Origin: JAUWGC01 sp963753055
Lineage (GTDB): Bacteria; Bacteroidota; Bacteroidia; Bacteroidales; B18-G4
Assembly (NCBI GenBank): GCA_963753055.1
Contig: CAVWAP010000008.1
Location: 1-16,128 of the forward strand
Direction of reading: 5' to 3'
Length of the DNA stretch: 16,128 nucleotides
Shown: one piece after another, positions 6,765-14,432 of the stretch
How the letters are laid out: each line of letters begins with the position of its first letter
Position numbering within the stretch: the stretch's first letter is position 1
Position numbers and translations under genes: made by a program
Notes under the pieces: generated by a model
Seen by the model: only the letters and a program-made list of their open reading frames with translations
Database searches by the model: none
What the model was told of the DNA's origin: nothing

Positions 6765-7685
6765 ATGGCAATAGTCTGGCAACTTTCAATCATAAATCTG
6801 GAGAAAAAGGCACTTGTGAGTGGTGTGGTTTTGAGAGAATTGCCACCCATGCATTCGGGCCGGATCACTTCTTTGAAAAACCTGTTTAAGCTGAGCAGGT
6901 CCTATTTTATTAAACGCTTCAGCAATGAAAAAATTTCTATCCTGAACGATAAGCAGACCATTGAAACCACCACCGACGAAAATGGAAGTTTCTATGTGGA
7001 AGTTGATTTTAATATTTCAGGAGAGCTTAGCATAGCATCGGGCAGTGATCCCCCCATGGAGATCGTTCAGGACTATCCAATAATTTTTGAGAACTCAACT
7101 GCTGACTTCGATGTGATCTCCGATGTGGATGACACCCTTATGGTTTCTCACACCGCTGCCCTGTTTAAACGTGTGGGAACGCTGGCATTCACGGTCCCCC
7201 AGCGCAGAAAAGCGATTCCCTTCACTAAAAAGTTGTTGGAGGAATTCACCAAACTTAATGCAAGGGTGTTCTATGTATCGAAAAGTGAAAGCAATCTGTT
7301 TAATATGATTGTTTCCATTATAAAATATCATCATCTTCCTCAGGGGGTACTCATACTCACTCCATATTTGAAGTTTCGTCAGCTTTTCAACTATGACAAA
7401 GGGCATGATTATAAAGAGAATCACATCCGGTTTTTATTCGAGAATTCAGATAAGAAAAAATTTGTCCTGCTGGGGGATGATTCACAGAGAGACCTGGAAG
7501 TCTATGCTGATATTGCCAAAGCTTATCCTGACAGAGTATTAAGAATCTATATCAGGCAAACCCAATCTTACAGGAAGAAGGCTCATAAAGAAATCTGGGA
7601 AAGGATTGAGTCCAGCGGTGTTTCGGCCCGGTACTTTAAGTCTGAAGATTCAATAGATGATGAATTAAAATATGTTACAAGCTAA
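6765..7685 (+). CDS. App1-family (DUF2183) phosphatidate phosphatase-like protein
   Basis: The 306-residue protein carries the App1 catalytic domain in its second half. DVISDVDDTLM contains the HAD-like DxDxT motif (D120, D122, T124). YVSKSESNLFNMIVSII (from residue 170) is the second motif, with LPQGVLIL after it. KENHIRFLFEN and KFVLLGDDSQRDLEVY (GDDSQRD 237-243) complete the set. The first 115 residues form a beta-rich domain with DENGSFYVEVDF, also seen in the family. App1 in yeast converts phosphatidate to diacylglycerol; bacterial relatives are mostly uncharacterised. No signal peptide is visible, so it acts inside the cell or on the inner membrane surface. It starts 15 bases after the barrel gene and is followed by a lipid kinase that would run the reverse reaction. 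No Shine-Dalgarno is visible. Confidence 0.87.
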   Translation: MAIVWQLSIINLEKKALVSGVVLRELPPMHSGRITSLKNLFKLSRSYFIKRFSNEKISILNDKQTIETTTDENGSFYVEVDFNISGELSIASGSDPPMEIVQDYPIIFENSTADFDVISDVDDTLMVSHTAALFKRVGTLAFTVPQRRKAIPFTKKLLEEFTKLNARVFYVSKSESNLFNMIVSIIKYHHLPQGVLILTPYLKFRQLFNYDKGHDYKENHIRFLFENSDKKKFVLLGDDSQRDLEVYADIAKAYPDRVLRIYIRQTQSYRKKAHKEIWERIESSGVSARYFKSEDSIDDELKYVTS

Positions 7686-7695
7686 ATACACAGTT

Positions 7696-8589
7696 ATGAA
7701 ACTTTTTCTAGTAGTTAATCCGATATCCGGAGGAGTAAATAAGGAGCCCTTCTTAAAAAAAGCTGAAGCCCTGATGAAGAAATACGGTTTGGAGTATGAG
7801 ATTTTCAAAACCACTGGGGTAGATGATGAGCAAAGGCTGAAGCTGGCCCTGGATGGGTATCAACCCGACCGGGTTGTTTCGGTGGGGGGTGATGGAACCA
7901 CCCTGTTTACATCCATTGCCTTGATGGGAACCGATTATCCGGTGGGTATCATCCCCCTGGGATCTGCAAACGGAATGGCCACAGAGCTATATGTAAATCC
8001 AACTCCCATTGAAGCCCTGAAAGACATCATCATGTCGAATACCATCAGAGGATTGGACATGCTTGTGATCAATGATGAACATTACACCATGCATGTGGGA
8101 GATGTGGGTATTAATGCAAACATTGTGGATGCCTATTCCAAAGACAAGCGCCGGGGCATGGAGACCTATGCCAAGTATTTTCTGAAGGAGCTTGATAAGC
8201 TTGAGTACTTCAACATGAAAATCAAGGCAAATGGTAAGAGTCAGGAATATCGTGGGCTGATGGTGGCTGTTTGTAATTCAAGAAAATATGGAACCGGTGT
8301 TCCCCTGAATGCAGTTGGTAATCCCATGGATGGTAAGTTTGAAATTGTGGTGGTTGAGAAGGTGGATACCATGTCCCTGATCAAGTCAGGCCTATCGAAG
8401 TTTGATGAAAAATACCTGAAAAGTCAGTATGCCCAATTAATAGAGTGCACCGAAGCTGAAATCATGTTTGACAGCCCCAGGCTACTTCAACTGGATGGGG
8501 AGGTCATTGGCAGTTTCGAAAAACTGGATGTTCGGATTCTGAAAAATGCCGTAAACCTGATCACACACCACGACAACAAACACCTCTAA
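7696..8589 (+). CDS. Diacylglycerol kinase-like lipid kinase (YegS/DgkB/BmrU family)
   Basis: The protein has the family layout: NPISGG at residues 8-13, VSVGGDGTT with the GGDGT nucleotide-binding motif at 64-68, IPLGSANGMATELY in place of the usual PLGTxND segment, and QLDGEV near residue 270, the conserved DGE motif. It phosphorylates a lipid such as diacylglycerol with ATP at the inner membrane surface. I chose ATG 7696 (297 residues) over the in-frame ATG 7672, because it starts directly with the family N-terminus MKLFLVVNP and leaves the App1 stop at 7683-7685 clear. MtnA-like starts one base after this stop. Substrate specificity within the family cannot be read from sequence. Confidence 0.92.
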   Translation: MKLFLVVNPISGGVNKEPFLKKAEALMKKYGLEYEIFKTTGVDDEQRLKLALDGYQPDRVVSVGGDGTTLFTSIALMGTDYPVGIIPLGSANGMATELYVNPTPIEALKDIIMSNTIRGLDMLVINDEHYTMHVGDVGINANIVDAYSKDKRRGMETYAKYFLKELDKLEYFNMKIKANGKSQEYRGLMVAVCNSRKYGTGVPLNAVGNPMDGKFEIVVVEKVDTMSLIKSGLSKFDEKYLKSQYAQLIECTEAEIMFDSPRLLQLDGEVIGSFEKLDVRILKNAVNLITHHDNKHL

Positions 8590-8590
8590 G

Positions 8591-9667
8591 ATGCGAATAG
8601 CTTCCAAACACTACAGATCGATCTGGACCAATGGAGATCCGGGGCTTGTGAATGTGATTGATCAGAGGAAACTGCCTTTTGAGTTTAAGGTTTTCGAACT
8701 TCAGAATGCCGAGGATGCTTTTTTTGCCATACGTCATATGGTAGTTAACGGAGCTTCCCTGATCGGGGTGACAGCGGCCTATGGGATTTATCTTGCTGGA
8801 TTTCATAGCAGTACGGATGAATGGAAGGCAGACCTGGAGGAGGCTGGAGAGCTGCTGCTTAGCTCAAGACCCTCGGTGAGTAACCTGAAGTATACGGTGA
8901 AAAAAATGCTGGGAGCGGTGAACTTTGCAGGATCGCAGAAAGGAATGATTGAGCGCCTGGAACATATGGCTAACCGTCTGGCAGAATCTGAGGTTTTGCG
9001 TTGCAGGGAGATCGGAAATCACGGCCTTGCATTGATCAAAGAGATGTATGAGAAAAAAGGAAGGACCATCAATGTCCTTATGCATTGTAATGGAGGATGG
9101 CTGTCTGGAGTAGATTATGGTCAGCTTACAGCCCCCATATTCTTTGCTCATGATCTGGGAATTCCTCTTCATATCTGGGTAGATGAAACAAGGCCCAGGA
9201 ACCTGGATGCAAGATTGACCACCTTTGAACTTAGAGAACAAGGAGTGCCCTATACAGTGATCGTCGAAAATGAAGCAGGGCACAGGATGCAAAAGGGCGA
9301 AGTTGATATGGTCCTTGTGGGTAGCGATCACATTACTCCAGGGGGAGATGTAGTTGCTAAGGTAGGGACCTATATGAAATCCCTTGCAGCCAGGGACAAT
9401 GGAATTCCATTTTATGTAACACCGGCATCCACAGCTCTGGATGGCAGAAACGGGAAAAGGGTTGGGAGTAGGGTGGAGCATGTACAAGACGATAAGAGAG
9501 AGGAAAGAAGGCTGATCTATGATCGCTTCAGGGTACTCCAAGGGGTAGAGGATGGATCAAACCCCGACTTTGATATAACACCCGCCCACCTGGTAACAGG
9601 CTTGATTACCGAGAGCGGATTATATGATGCAAGCGAATCGACTATAAAATCATTATTTGAAAACTAA
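8591..9667 (+). CDS. MtnA-like aldose-1-phosphate isomerase, divergent (eIF2B/MtnA fold)
   Basis: The 358-residue protein matches methylthioribose-1-phosphate isomerase (MtnA) along its whole length. C166 in MHCNGG and D246 in VGSDHI sit at the positions and spacing (80 residues) of the catalytic Cys and Asp. Also present are VDETRP (197-202), ARLTTFEL, GGDVVAKVGTY and NPDFDITPAHLVTGLITE. Several normally fixed ligand residues differ: the RGAPAIG loop reads NGASLIG (N53), ETRPxxQG reads ETRPRNLD (L205, D206), and NGDVANK reads GGDVVAK. True MtnA opens the ring of 5-methylthioribose-1-phosphate in methionine salvage, but no other salvage gene is visible. The altered phosphate-site region suggests a related but different sugar phosphate, or loss of that activity. 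It begins one base after the lipid kinase stop, so is part of the same operon. Confidence 0.85.
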   Translation: MRIASKHYRSIWTNGDPGLVNVIDQRKLPFEFKVFELQNAEDAFFAIRHMVVNGASLIGVTAAYGIYLAGFHSSTDEWKADLEEAGELLLSSRPSVSNLKYTVKKMLGAVNFAGSQKGMIERLEHMANRLAESEVLRCREIGNHGLALIKEMYEKKGRTINVLMHCNGGWLSGVDYGQLTAPIFFAHDLGIPLHIWVDETRPRNLDARLTTFELREQGVPYTVIVENEAGHRMQKGEVDMVLVGSDHITPGGDVVAKVGTYMKSLAARDNGIPFYVTPASTALDGRNGKRVGSRVEHVQDDKREERRLIYDRFRVLQGVEDGSNPDFDITPAHLVTGLITESGLYDASESTIKSLFEN

Positions 9668-9712
9668 ATAAAGTCTAACTAAAACTATTTTAATCACTTA
9701 AAGCTGAAAATT

Positions 9713-10363
9713 ATGACATCAAATTTTTTTAAGGCAGTAAAAAATACTGTAAAGCATTGGTACCTTCCCCTTATTGTGGGAATCCTTTTTATTGGACTGG
9801 GAATATATTCCCTATTCTCACCAGCAGAGTCTTACCTGGCTTTGGCCCTCTTATTTAGCATTTCCTTTCTGGTAGCTGGAGCTTTTGACATTTTTTTCGC
9901 CATTTCGAACCGGGAAGAACTGGAAGGATGGGGATGGCAGCTCTCCATGGGAATTCTAACCTTACTATTTGGTATTTTACTGATCAACAATCCGGCAATA
10001 TCTCTTATTACCCTGCCATTTGTCGTAGGCTTTGTTGTGCTTTTTCGCTCCATCAATGCCATCAGTACATCTCTGGAGTTGCGTAATTACCATATACTAG
10101 ACTGGGGATACCTGTTTGCACTGGGTTTATTTGGAACAGTGTTCGCCTTCATCCTTTTGATCCGACCCGATTTCGCAGGCTTTTCCCTTGTTATCTGGAC
10201 CGGCCTTGCCCTCATTCTTATGGGTGCCAGTGGCGTTTTCATTGCCGTGAAACTTAAAAAGGTTCACGATTTGCCCAAAACAATTTCAAATCAGGTAAAA
10301 GATAAGTGGGAGCAGGTTCAGGCTGAAATAAAGGCTGAATTGACTGCAAGGTCCAAAGGATAG
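9713..10363 (+). CDS. HdeD/DUF308 family membrane protein
   Basis: The 216-residue protein has six membrane segments (about residues 16-36, 42-64, 75-93, 97-117, 132-150 and 155-179). They are arranged as paired hydrophobic repeats with the family pattern GILFIGLGIYSLFSP and GILTLLFGILLINNP. A basic, amphipathic helical tail of about 35 residues follows. HdeD in E. coli is linked to acid resistance, and relatives are widespread stress-associated membrane proteins without a known biochemical activity. The gene begins 45 bases after the MtnA-like stop and is closed by a strong terminator, so it is probably the last gene of the sulfatase operon. An additional promoter in the 45-base gap is possible but I find no clear box. 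The 5' leader shares a 13-base stretch with the leader of the gene at 2357. Confidence 0.88.
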   Translation: MTSNFFKAVKNTVKHWYLPLIVGILFIGLGIYSLFSPAESYLALALLFSISFLVAGAFDIFFAISNREELEGWGWQLSMGILTLLFGILLINNPAISLITLPFVVGFVVLFRSINAISTSLELRNYHILDWGYLFALGLFGTVFAFILLIRPDFAGFSLVIWTGLALILMGASGVFIAVKLKKVHDLPKTISNQVKDKWEQVQAEIKAELTARSKG

Positions 10364-10400
10364 ATCATTTTTTAAAATCTAAGATCATGAATGATGACAT

Positions 10401-10440
10401 TCTGCCGGTAAGCCTTTGGTTTTCCGGCAGACTTTTTATT
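10401..10440 (+). terminator. Rho-independent terminator
   Basis: TCTGCCGG (10401-10408) pairs with CCGGCAGA (10424-10431). The inner AAGCC and GGTTT strands pair around a short TTT loop, and a T-rich tail (TTTTT) follows. It closes the operon ending in the HdeD-type gene and lies just upstream of promoter d. Confidence 0.88.
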
Positions 10441-10459
10441 GAAGATTTCCACCTTTTTA

Positions 10460-10505
10460 CCACTTTAGGAGCATTGACATTACTCCTAGTTTTTAAGTAC
10501 ATTTA
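10460..10505 (+). promoter_or_regulatory. Promoter with shared element, copy d
   Basis: CCACTTTAGGAGCATTGAC lies at 10460-10478, its TTG at 10474-10476, and TACATTTA (10498-10505, one mismatch to TAnnTTTG) begins 21 bases later. A similar C and T-rich stretch (10449-10458) sits 11 bases upstream. TAGGAG at 10466-10471 and CTCCTA at 10483-10488 form a 6-base inverted repeat around the -33 TTG. The leader to ATG 10525 would be only about 13 bases. This promoter should drive the YtxH, holin-like, MMPL, LolA-like and Sap-like genes. Confidence 0.65.
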
Positions 10506-10524
10506 AGCTTATTTTAATACGCGT

Positions 10525-10785
10525 ATGGACAATGAGAATTATAAGATCCTGGCTGCCCTGGCTTTTGGGGCAATGGGAGGGATATTGCTGGGTAATTATA
10601 TCTGGGGATCATCTCCTGAGGGAAAAAACCGAAGCCTTTCAAATCACCTGGCTACCCTGAGTAAGGTAGTGGAGCAGATTGAAAACATCAACACGGAGGA
10701 GTCGGAGAAGCTCAAAGAAAGAATAGAAAATATTTTAACCACCATTGAATCAAGCTATGGCGACTCTGAAGGATCAAGTAAGTGA
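10525..10785 (+). CDS. YtxH-like single-pass membrane protein
   Basis: The 86-residue protein has one membrane segment near the N-terminus (about residues 8-27, glycine-rich LAFGAMGGILLGNYIW). A charged helix follows, likely coiled coil, with ESEKLKERIENILTTIE. This layout is that of YtxH-type general stress proteins, which in Bacteroidota are often found directly before a phage-holin-like gene, as here. The ATG follows promoter d by only about 20 bases. The last 29 bases overlap the start of the next gene. Biochemical function is unknown for the family. Confidence 0.7.
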   Translation: MDNENYKILAALAFGAMGGILLGNYIWGSSPEGKNRSLSNHLATLSKVVEQIENINTEESEKLKERIENILTTIESSYGDSEGSSK

Positions 10786-11362
10786 TATTTCCAAGGACAC
10801 GGAAAGCCTGGTAAAGGAATATGTGAAGCTTTTCTCCATCAAGCAATCTGAAAAACTTGCATTGTTTTTAGGGATTTTATCCTCGGTATTTGTGCTGGCC
10901 ACCCTGCTGCTTATTGTGGTGGTTTTCTCATCTTTTGCCCTGGCAGCCTACTTGAATAAGGTAATGCCCGGCGAATTCTGGGGTTTTGTGATTGTTGGCG
11001 GGGTATATATTTTGACGATTATCTTACTGATCATCAAGATCTTCAGAACAAAAACCCCGATTTTCGGCAACTTCTTTGCCAGAATGATTGCTACGGTTCT
11101 GGACCTTGAAACGGATGATGCAAAAAACCTTAAAGGGCTAAAACATGCTGGCGAGTTAGCCAATCAGAAGATAGATGCTAATAAAATAAAGATAAAAGGG
11201 GACCTTCAATTACTTCGATTTACTATTTTTGAGGCGTTTTTTAAAGAATTTATCGGTTTGTTTAAATCCAGGAAGAAGGAGAAGGACATGACCGGCGAGA
11301 CTCAAGAAGACCGACAAGACCGAGAAGACCGACAAAACCAAGAATACCGAGAAGACCGATAA
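10757..11362 (+). CDS. Phage-holin-superfamily-like (PF07332-type) membrane protein with low-complexity tail
   Basis: ATG 10757 is preferred to a TTG 12 bases earlier; either start overlaps the YtxH-like gene. The protein of 201 residues has an amphipathic N-terminal helix (VKEYVKLFSIKQSEKLALF), two membrane helices (about 35-70 and 75-97) and a charged C-terminal region. This is the pattern annotated as phage holin family protein in many bacteria, where it is a host stress-type gene rather than a phage lysis gene. No phage genes are near. The last 18 residues, as read here, are EDRQDREDRQNQEYREDR, encoded by six 9-base repeats. If one base around 11292-11305 is extra, the tail becomes a KTDKTEKTDK-like lysine and threonine repeat ending at TAA 11370-11372. 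The true C-terminus is therefore uncertain. Confidence 0.78.
   Translation: MATLKDQVSDISKDTESLVKEYVKLFSIKQSEKLALFLGILSSVFVLATLLLIVVVFSSFALAAYLNKVMPGEFWGFVIVGGVYILTIILLIIKIFRTKTPIFGNFFARMIATVLDLETDDAKNLKGLKHAGELANQKIDANKIKIKGDLQLLRFTIFEAFFKEFIGLFKSRKKEKDMTGETQEDRQDREDRQNQEYREDR
11306..11359 (+). repeat. Six tandem 9-base repeats (GAAGACCGA type)
   Basis: Six 9-base units follow one another: GAAGACCGA, CAAGACCGA, GAAGACCGA, CAAAACCAA, GAATACCGA, GAAGACCGA. Because 9 is a multiple of 3, every frame yields a three-residue repeat: EDR/QDR in the annotated frame and KTD/KTE in the next. It forms the end of the holin-like gene. Confidence 0.85.
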
Positions 11363-11388
11363 CAAAGAATAATTCGACGATCCCAACA

Positions 11389-13633
11389 ATGTCTGAACGC
11401 ATCATTAAATACCGACGCCTTATAATAATCGTAGCCCTGCTCATCACTGTGCTGGCAGGCTTACTGATACCCAGGCTGGAAATCAATTCCAATCTGGATA
11501 AATATGTCCCCGATCACCTTGAGAATAAAGCCTACCTGAGGGAGCTGAACTCAATTTTTGGAAGCACTGAAATGATCCTGGTGATGCTTCATGACAGTGA
11601 CCTGGCAAATGCTGCCACCTTAAAGAGGCTGAATGCACTGGCTAACGATCTGGCGGAGGTGGAAGGCATTACCCGCTGTATCTCACCTTTTGATGCAAAA
11701 GAGATTTCCTACGACGATGGCTTTATGTTGATGGATCCCCTTTTGAAGGAGGAGTCTCTTGATACCATAGATTATGAATCACTGAAGACCCGCATTGCAG
11801 CCAACCAGATGGCGAGCCGGTTTTTTTCTGAAGATTTCACCCTGGCTTCCATTATACTTAGCAAGGACACAGATGCGCCTGAATCAATTATTGAGGATAT
11901 TCAGGCAGTGATTGCTCAGCATCCCGGAGATGAAGAGGTTTTGATAGGGGGACTACCCTATATTCGCTATTCCATCTCAGGAAATATCAAGAGTGATATG
12001 ATTGTGCTTGTTCCCCTGGCCCTGGTGTTGATGGTGTCCATGCTCTATTTTTTCTTTCGTGAATGGAGGGGGGTCTTAATGCCTTTCAGTGTTGTGGCCA
12101 TGAGTATTATATTCTCTTTTGGAGTTATGGCGCTTTTGGGATGGCAGATATCCCTGATGTCCATTTTAATGCCAATCATGCTCATTGCCATTGCCAACAA
12201 CTATGGCATTCATATGATTGCCCTTTACCAGGAACTGGCCAGGAGCCCGGAGCCCATGTCCATGATAGATATTTGCAAACGGATCTACGTGGATTTGAAG
12301 CGCCCGATTATTATCACCGGCCTCACTACCATCGCTGGTGTACTTGGATTGCTTACCCATAGCATGATCCCTGCCGCTCAGCTGGGTGTAATTACATCGG
12401 TTGGAATTGCCTTTGCACTGATCCTGAGTCTCTGGTTTGTGCCGGCCATGCTTTCCTATTTCAAAGTCAGGACACCCGAGACGAATGCCAAACCTAAAAA
12501 AGCAGCCCTTGCAGACCGCTGGCTCGAAAGGTTTAGCAGGTGGGTAAGCTATCATCCCAAATATACAGTTGGCATTTCGGTAATAATCGCTGTGTTGGGA
12601 ACCATGGGTGTTTTTTTGGTTAGAGTGGATACCAACATCGAGGGATACTTTCTGGGTAAGTCGGAAGTCAGACGTTCTACAGAGCTTATTAACAATCAGT
12701 TTGGCGGGGCCCAGTTTATTTCCATTCTGTTTGAGGGAGATGTGCTCCAGCCGGAGATTTTGAAGCGGATGGAACGCTACGAGGAGGAGATCAAAAAGGA
12801 GCCGTCTGTGGGAAATGTAAATTCGCCGGTCACCCTCGTCAAAGAACTTAGCAAGGGTTTTTATGATCCCAGCGAGGAGGGCTACAATCAAATTCCGGAA
12901 ACGGCAGACGAGGCCTACCAGTTTATCGAAATATTTGCCATGGGGGGCAATGAAGATGCGGTGGAGCAATTCATAGACTATAACTATGAATATGCCCGCA
13001 TAATGATCAGCCTCAAAGACGGGAGCAACAGTGCAGGGAAAAAGCTCTTGAACACCCTCAAGGAAATGACTAAGGACGATCCAAACGTTCGTTTTATCAC
13101 AGGAACTGCGCTTACGAAAATAGAATTGGCCGACATGGTGGTCAGCGGTCAGATTAAATCCCTGATCTTTGCCATGATAATGATCTTCCTGATTATATCT
13201 TTCATTTTCCGCTCCCCCAAAGCAGGCATCCTGTCAAGCCGTGCCGCTCTCCATTGCCATCATCGTTTTATTTGGTCTAATGGGCATCCTGGGGATATCC
13301 CTGGATATAGCCACCGCCCTGCTTTCTTCCATTATGATTGGGATTGGGGTCGATTATACCATTCATTTTCTATGGCGCTTTAAAACTGAACGAGCAAGGG
13401 GAATAGATCATAGGGAGGCAGCAAGTATCACTCTTCGCACAACCGGAAGGGGAATATTTTTTAATGCAGTTTCGGTAATCATTGGATTTTTGGCACTTTC
13501 TTTGTCTTATTTTGCACCAATGCGCTATTTTAGCGCTTTAATTGTAATATCCATTGCCATATGCCTGATCAGTGCACTGGTGCTGATACCGGCAATTGTA
13601 ATTTTAACCAAACCGAAGTTTTTAGACAAATGA
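11389..13633 (+). CDS. MMPL/RND-superfamily lipid exporter (COG1033 type); frame broken near 13236
   Basis: The first frame runs from ATG 11389 to TGA 13383. From about 13236 the +1 frame continues with VPLSIAIIVLFGLMGILGI and IGIGVDYTIHFLWRF to TGA 13631-13633. Joined, it gives about 747 residues with the two-half MMPL plan. A membrane helix near residues 8-27 is followed by a periplasmic domain (NSNLDKYVPDHLENKAYL), a block of five helices with IANNYGIHMIALYQE, a second periplasmic domain beginning DTNIEGYF, and a second helix block with GVDYTIHFLWRFKTE. The joint reads GILS-(A)-VPLS, explained by one extra base in TCAAGCC (about 13232-13240). Such exporters move lipids across or out of the inner membrane using proton force and work without a classical fusion protein. 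The next gene overlaps it by 4 bases and encodes a lipoprotein-carrier-like partner. Confidence 0.88.
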
Positions 13634-14417
13634 CAATTATAAAATCATATAGACTGATCAGAAGCATTCTTGCTTAATTTGTTCCATTGCCCTGACGCTG
13701 CCCGGCCTGGCACAGGATAATCCCAAGGCCATTTTCACCAGGGCCCTTGATAAAATGATGACAGATCATATGGAGCTTTCCATGGACATAGAAACCACCG
13801 ATGATCAAGGCCGGATCAAGGAAAAGGCCTATGACATCCTTATGGCAAAGTTCGGGGAGGTGGAAAAAACCCGGATGGTCATGCAAAAGCCGGAACGAGC
13901 TAAAGGAATCACGGTGGTAATTACCAGCACTCCGGGAGAAACAGGCGTGATCGAAGTCTTAACTCCGGCCAATGGAAAGATAAGAAAGATGAAGGCCACT
14001 CCTGATAACATGGACCAGGTAGGCTCCAATTTAATACTCTCGAGCTTAACTTCTCTTGTTCGCGAAGGCTTGAGCTATGGTCTGGAAGGTATGCAGGAAG
14101 TGGATGGAAAGAATTGCTATAGCCTTCAGGTAAGTGATCACTCGGACTCAAATGGTATGAATGGTAAATTCCTGGTGGAAGAAGGCAGCTATCACCTGGT
14201 CAGGATTGAGTTATTCGATGATAAGGGAACAAGCACCAGCATTACCAAACTTTCCGACTTTCAGTCCATTGCAGGTACCAAAGGCAAAGTCCAGGCCATG
14301 AAAATCGATACTGAGAATCTGGCAGACAAGTCGCAGACCAGGATGCAGGTTACAAAGATTGCTCACCGGCCTGACCTGAAGGAAGAGGACTTTGTTATTC
14401 AGGAAACCACCAATTAG
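13630..14417 (+). CDS. LolA-like outer-membrane lipoprotein-sorting protein; frame broken near 13673
   Basis: ATG 13630 overlaps the exporter stop (ATGA) and reads MTIIKSYRLIRSILA before a TAA at 13675-13677. The -1 frame picks up at the same place with LICSIALTLPGLAQ and DNPKAIFTRALDKMM and runs to TAG 14415-14417. Joining them restores one complete signal peptide and a protein of about 262 residues, so one base appears to be missing near 13670-13676. Without the repair the protein would start at ATG 13755 and lack a signal. The mature part matches LolA-like carriers found beside RND exporters: a beta half-barrel pattern with PERAKGITVVITSTP, ETGVIEVLTPANGKIRKMKA, VGSNLILSSL and YHLVRIELFDDKGTSTSI. 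It likely carries a lipid or lipoprotein through the periplasm for the MMPL exporter. Confidence 0.82.
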
Positions 14418-14432
14418 AGTACATTTGCAGGG

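Noticed and set aside
8864..9541. 225-residue minus-strand reading frame inside the MtnA-like gene
   Set aside because: It is antisense to a conserved enzyme and has an unnatural Cys/His/Ser-rich composition.
10757..11362. Possible prophage remnant because of the holin-like protein
   Set aside because: No endolysin, integrase or structural gene is near; the YtxH plus holin-like pair is a usual chromosomal arrangement.
12166..12969. 267-residue minus-strand reading frame inside the MMPL gene
   Set aside because: It is antisense to a well-supported exporter, and its translation shows no family motif.
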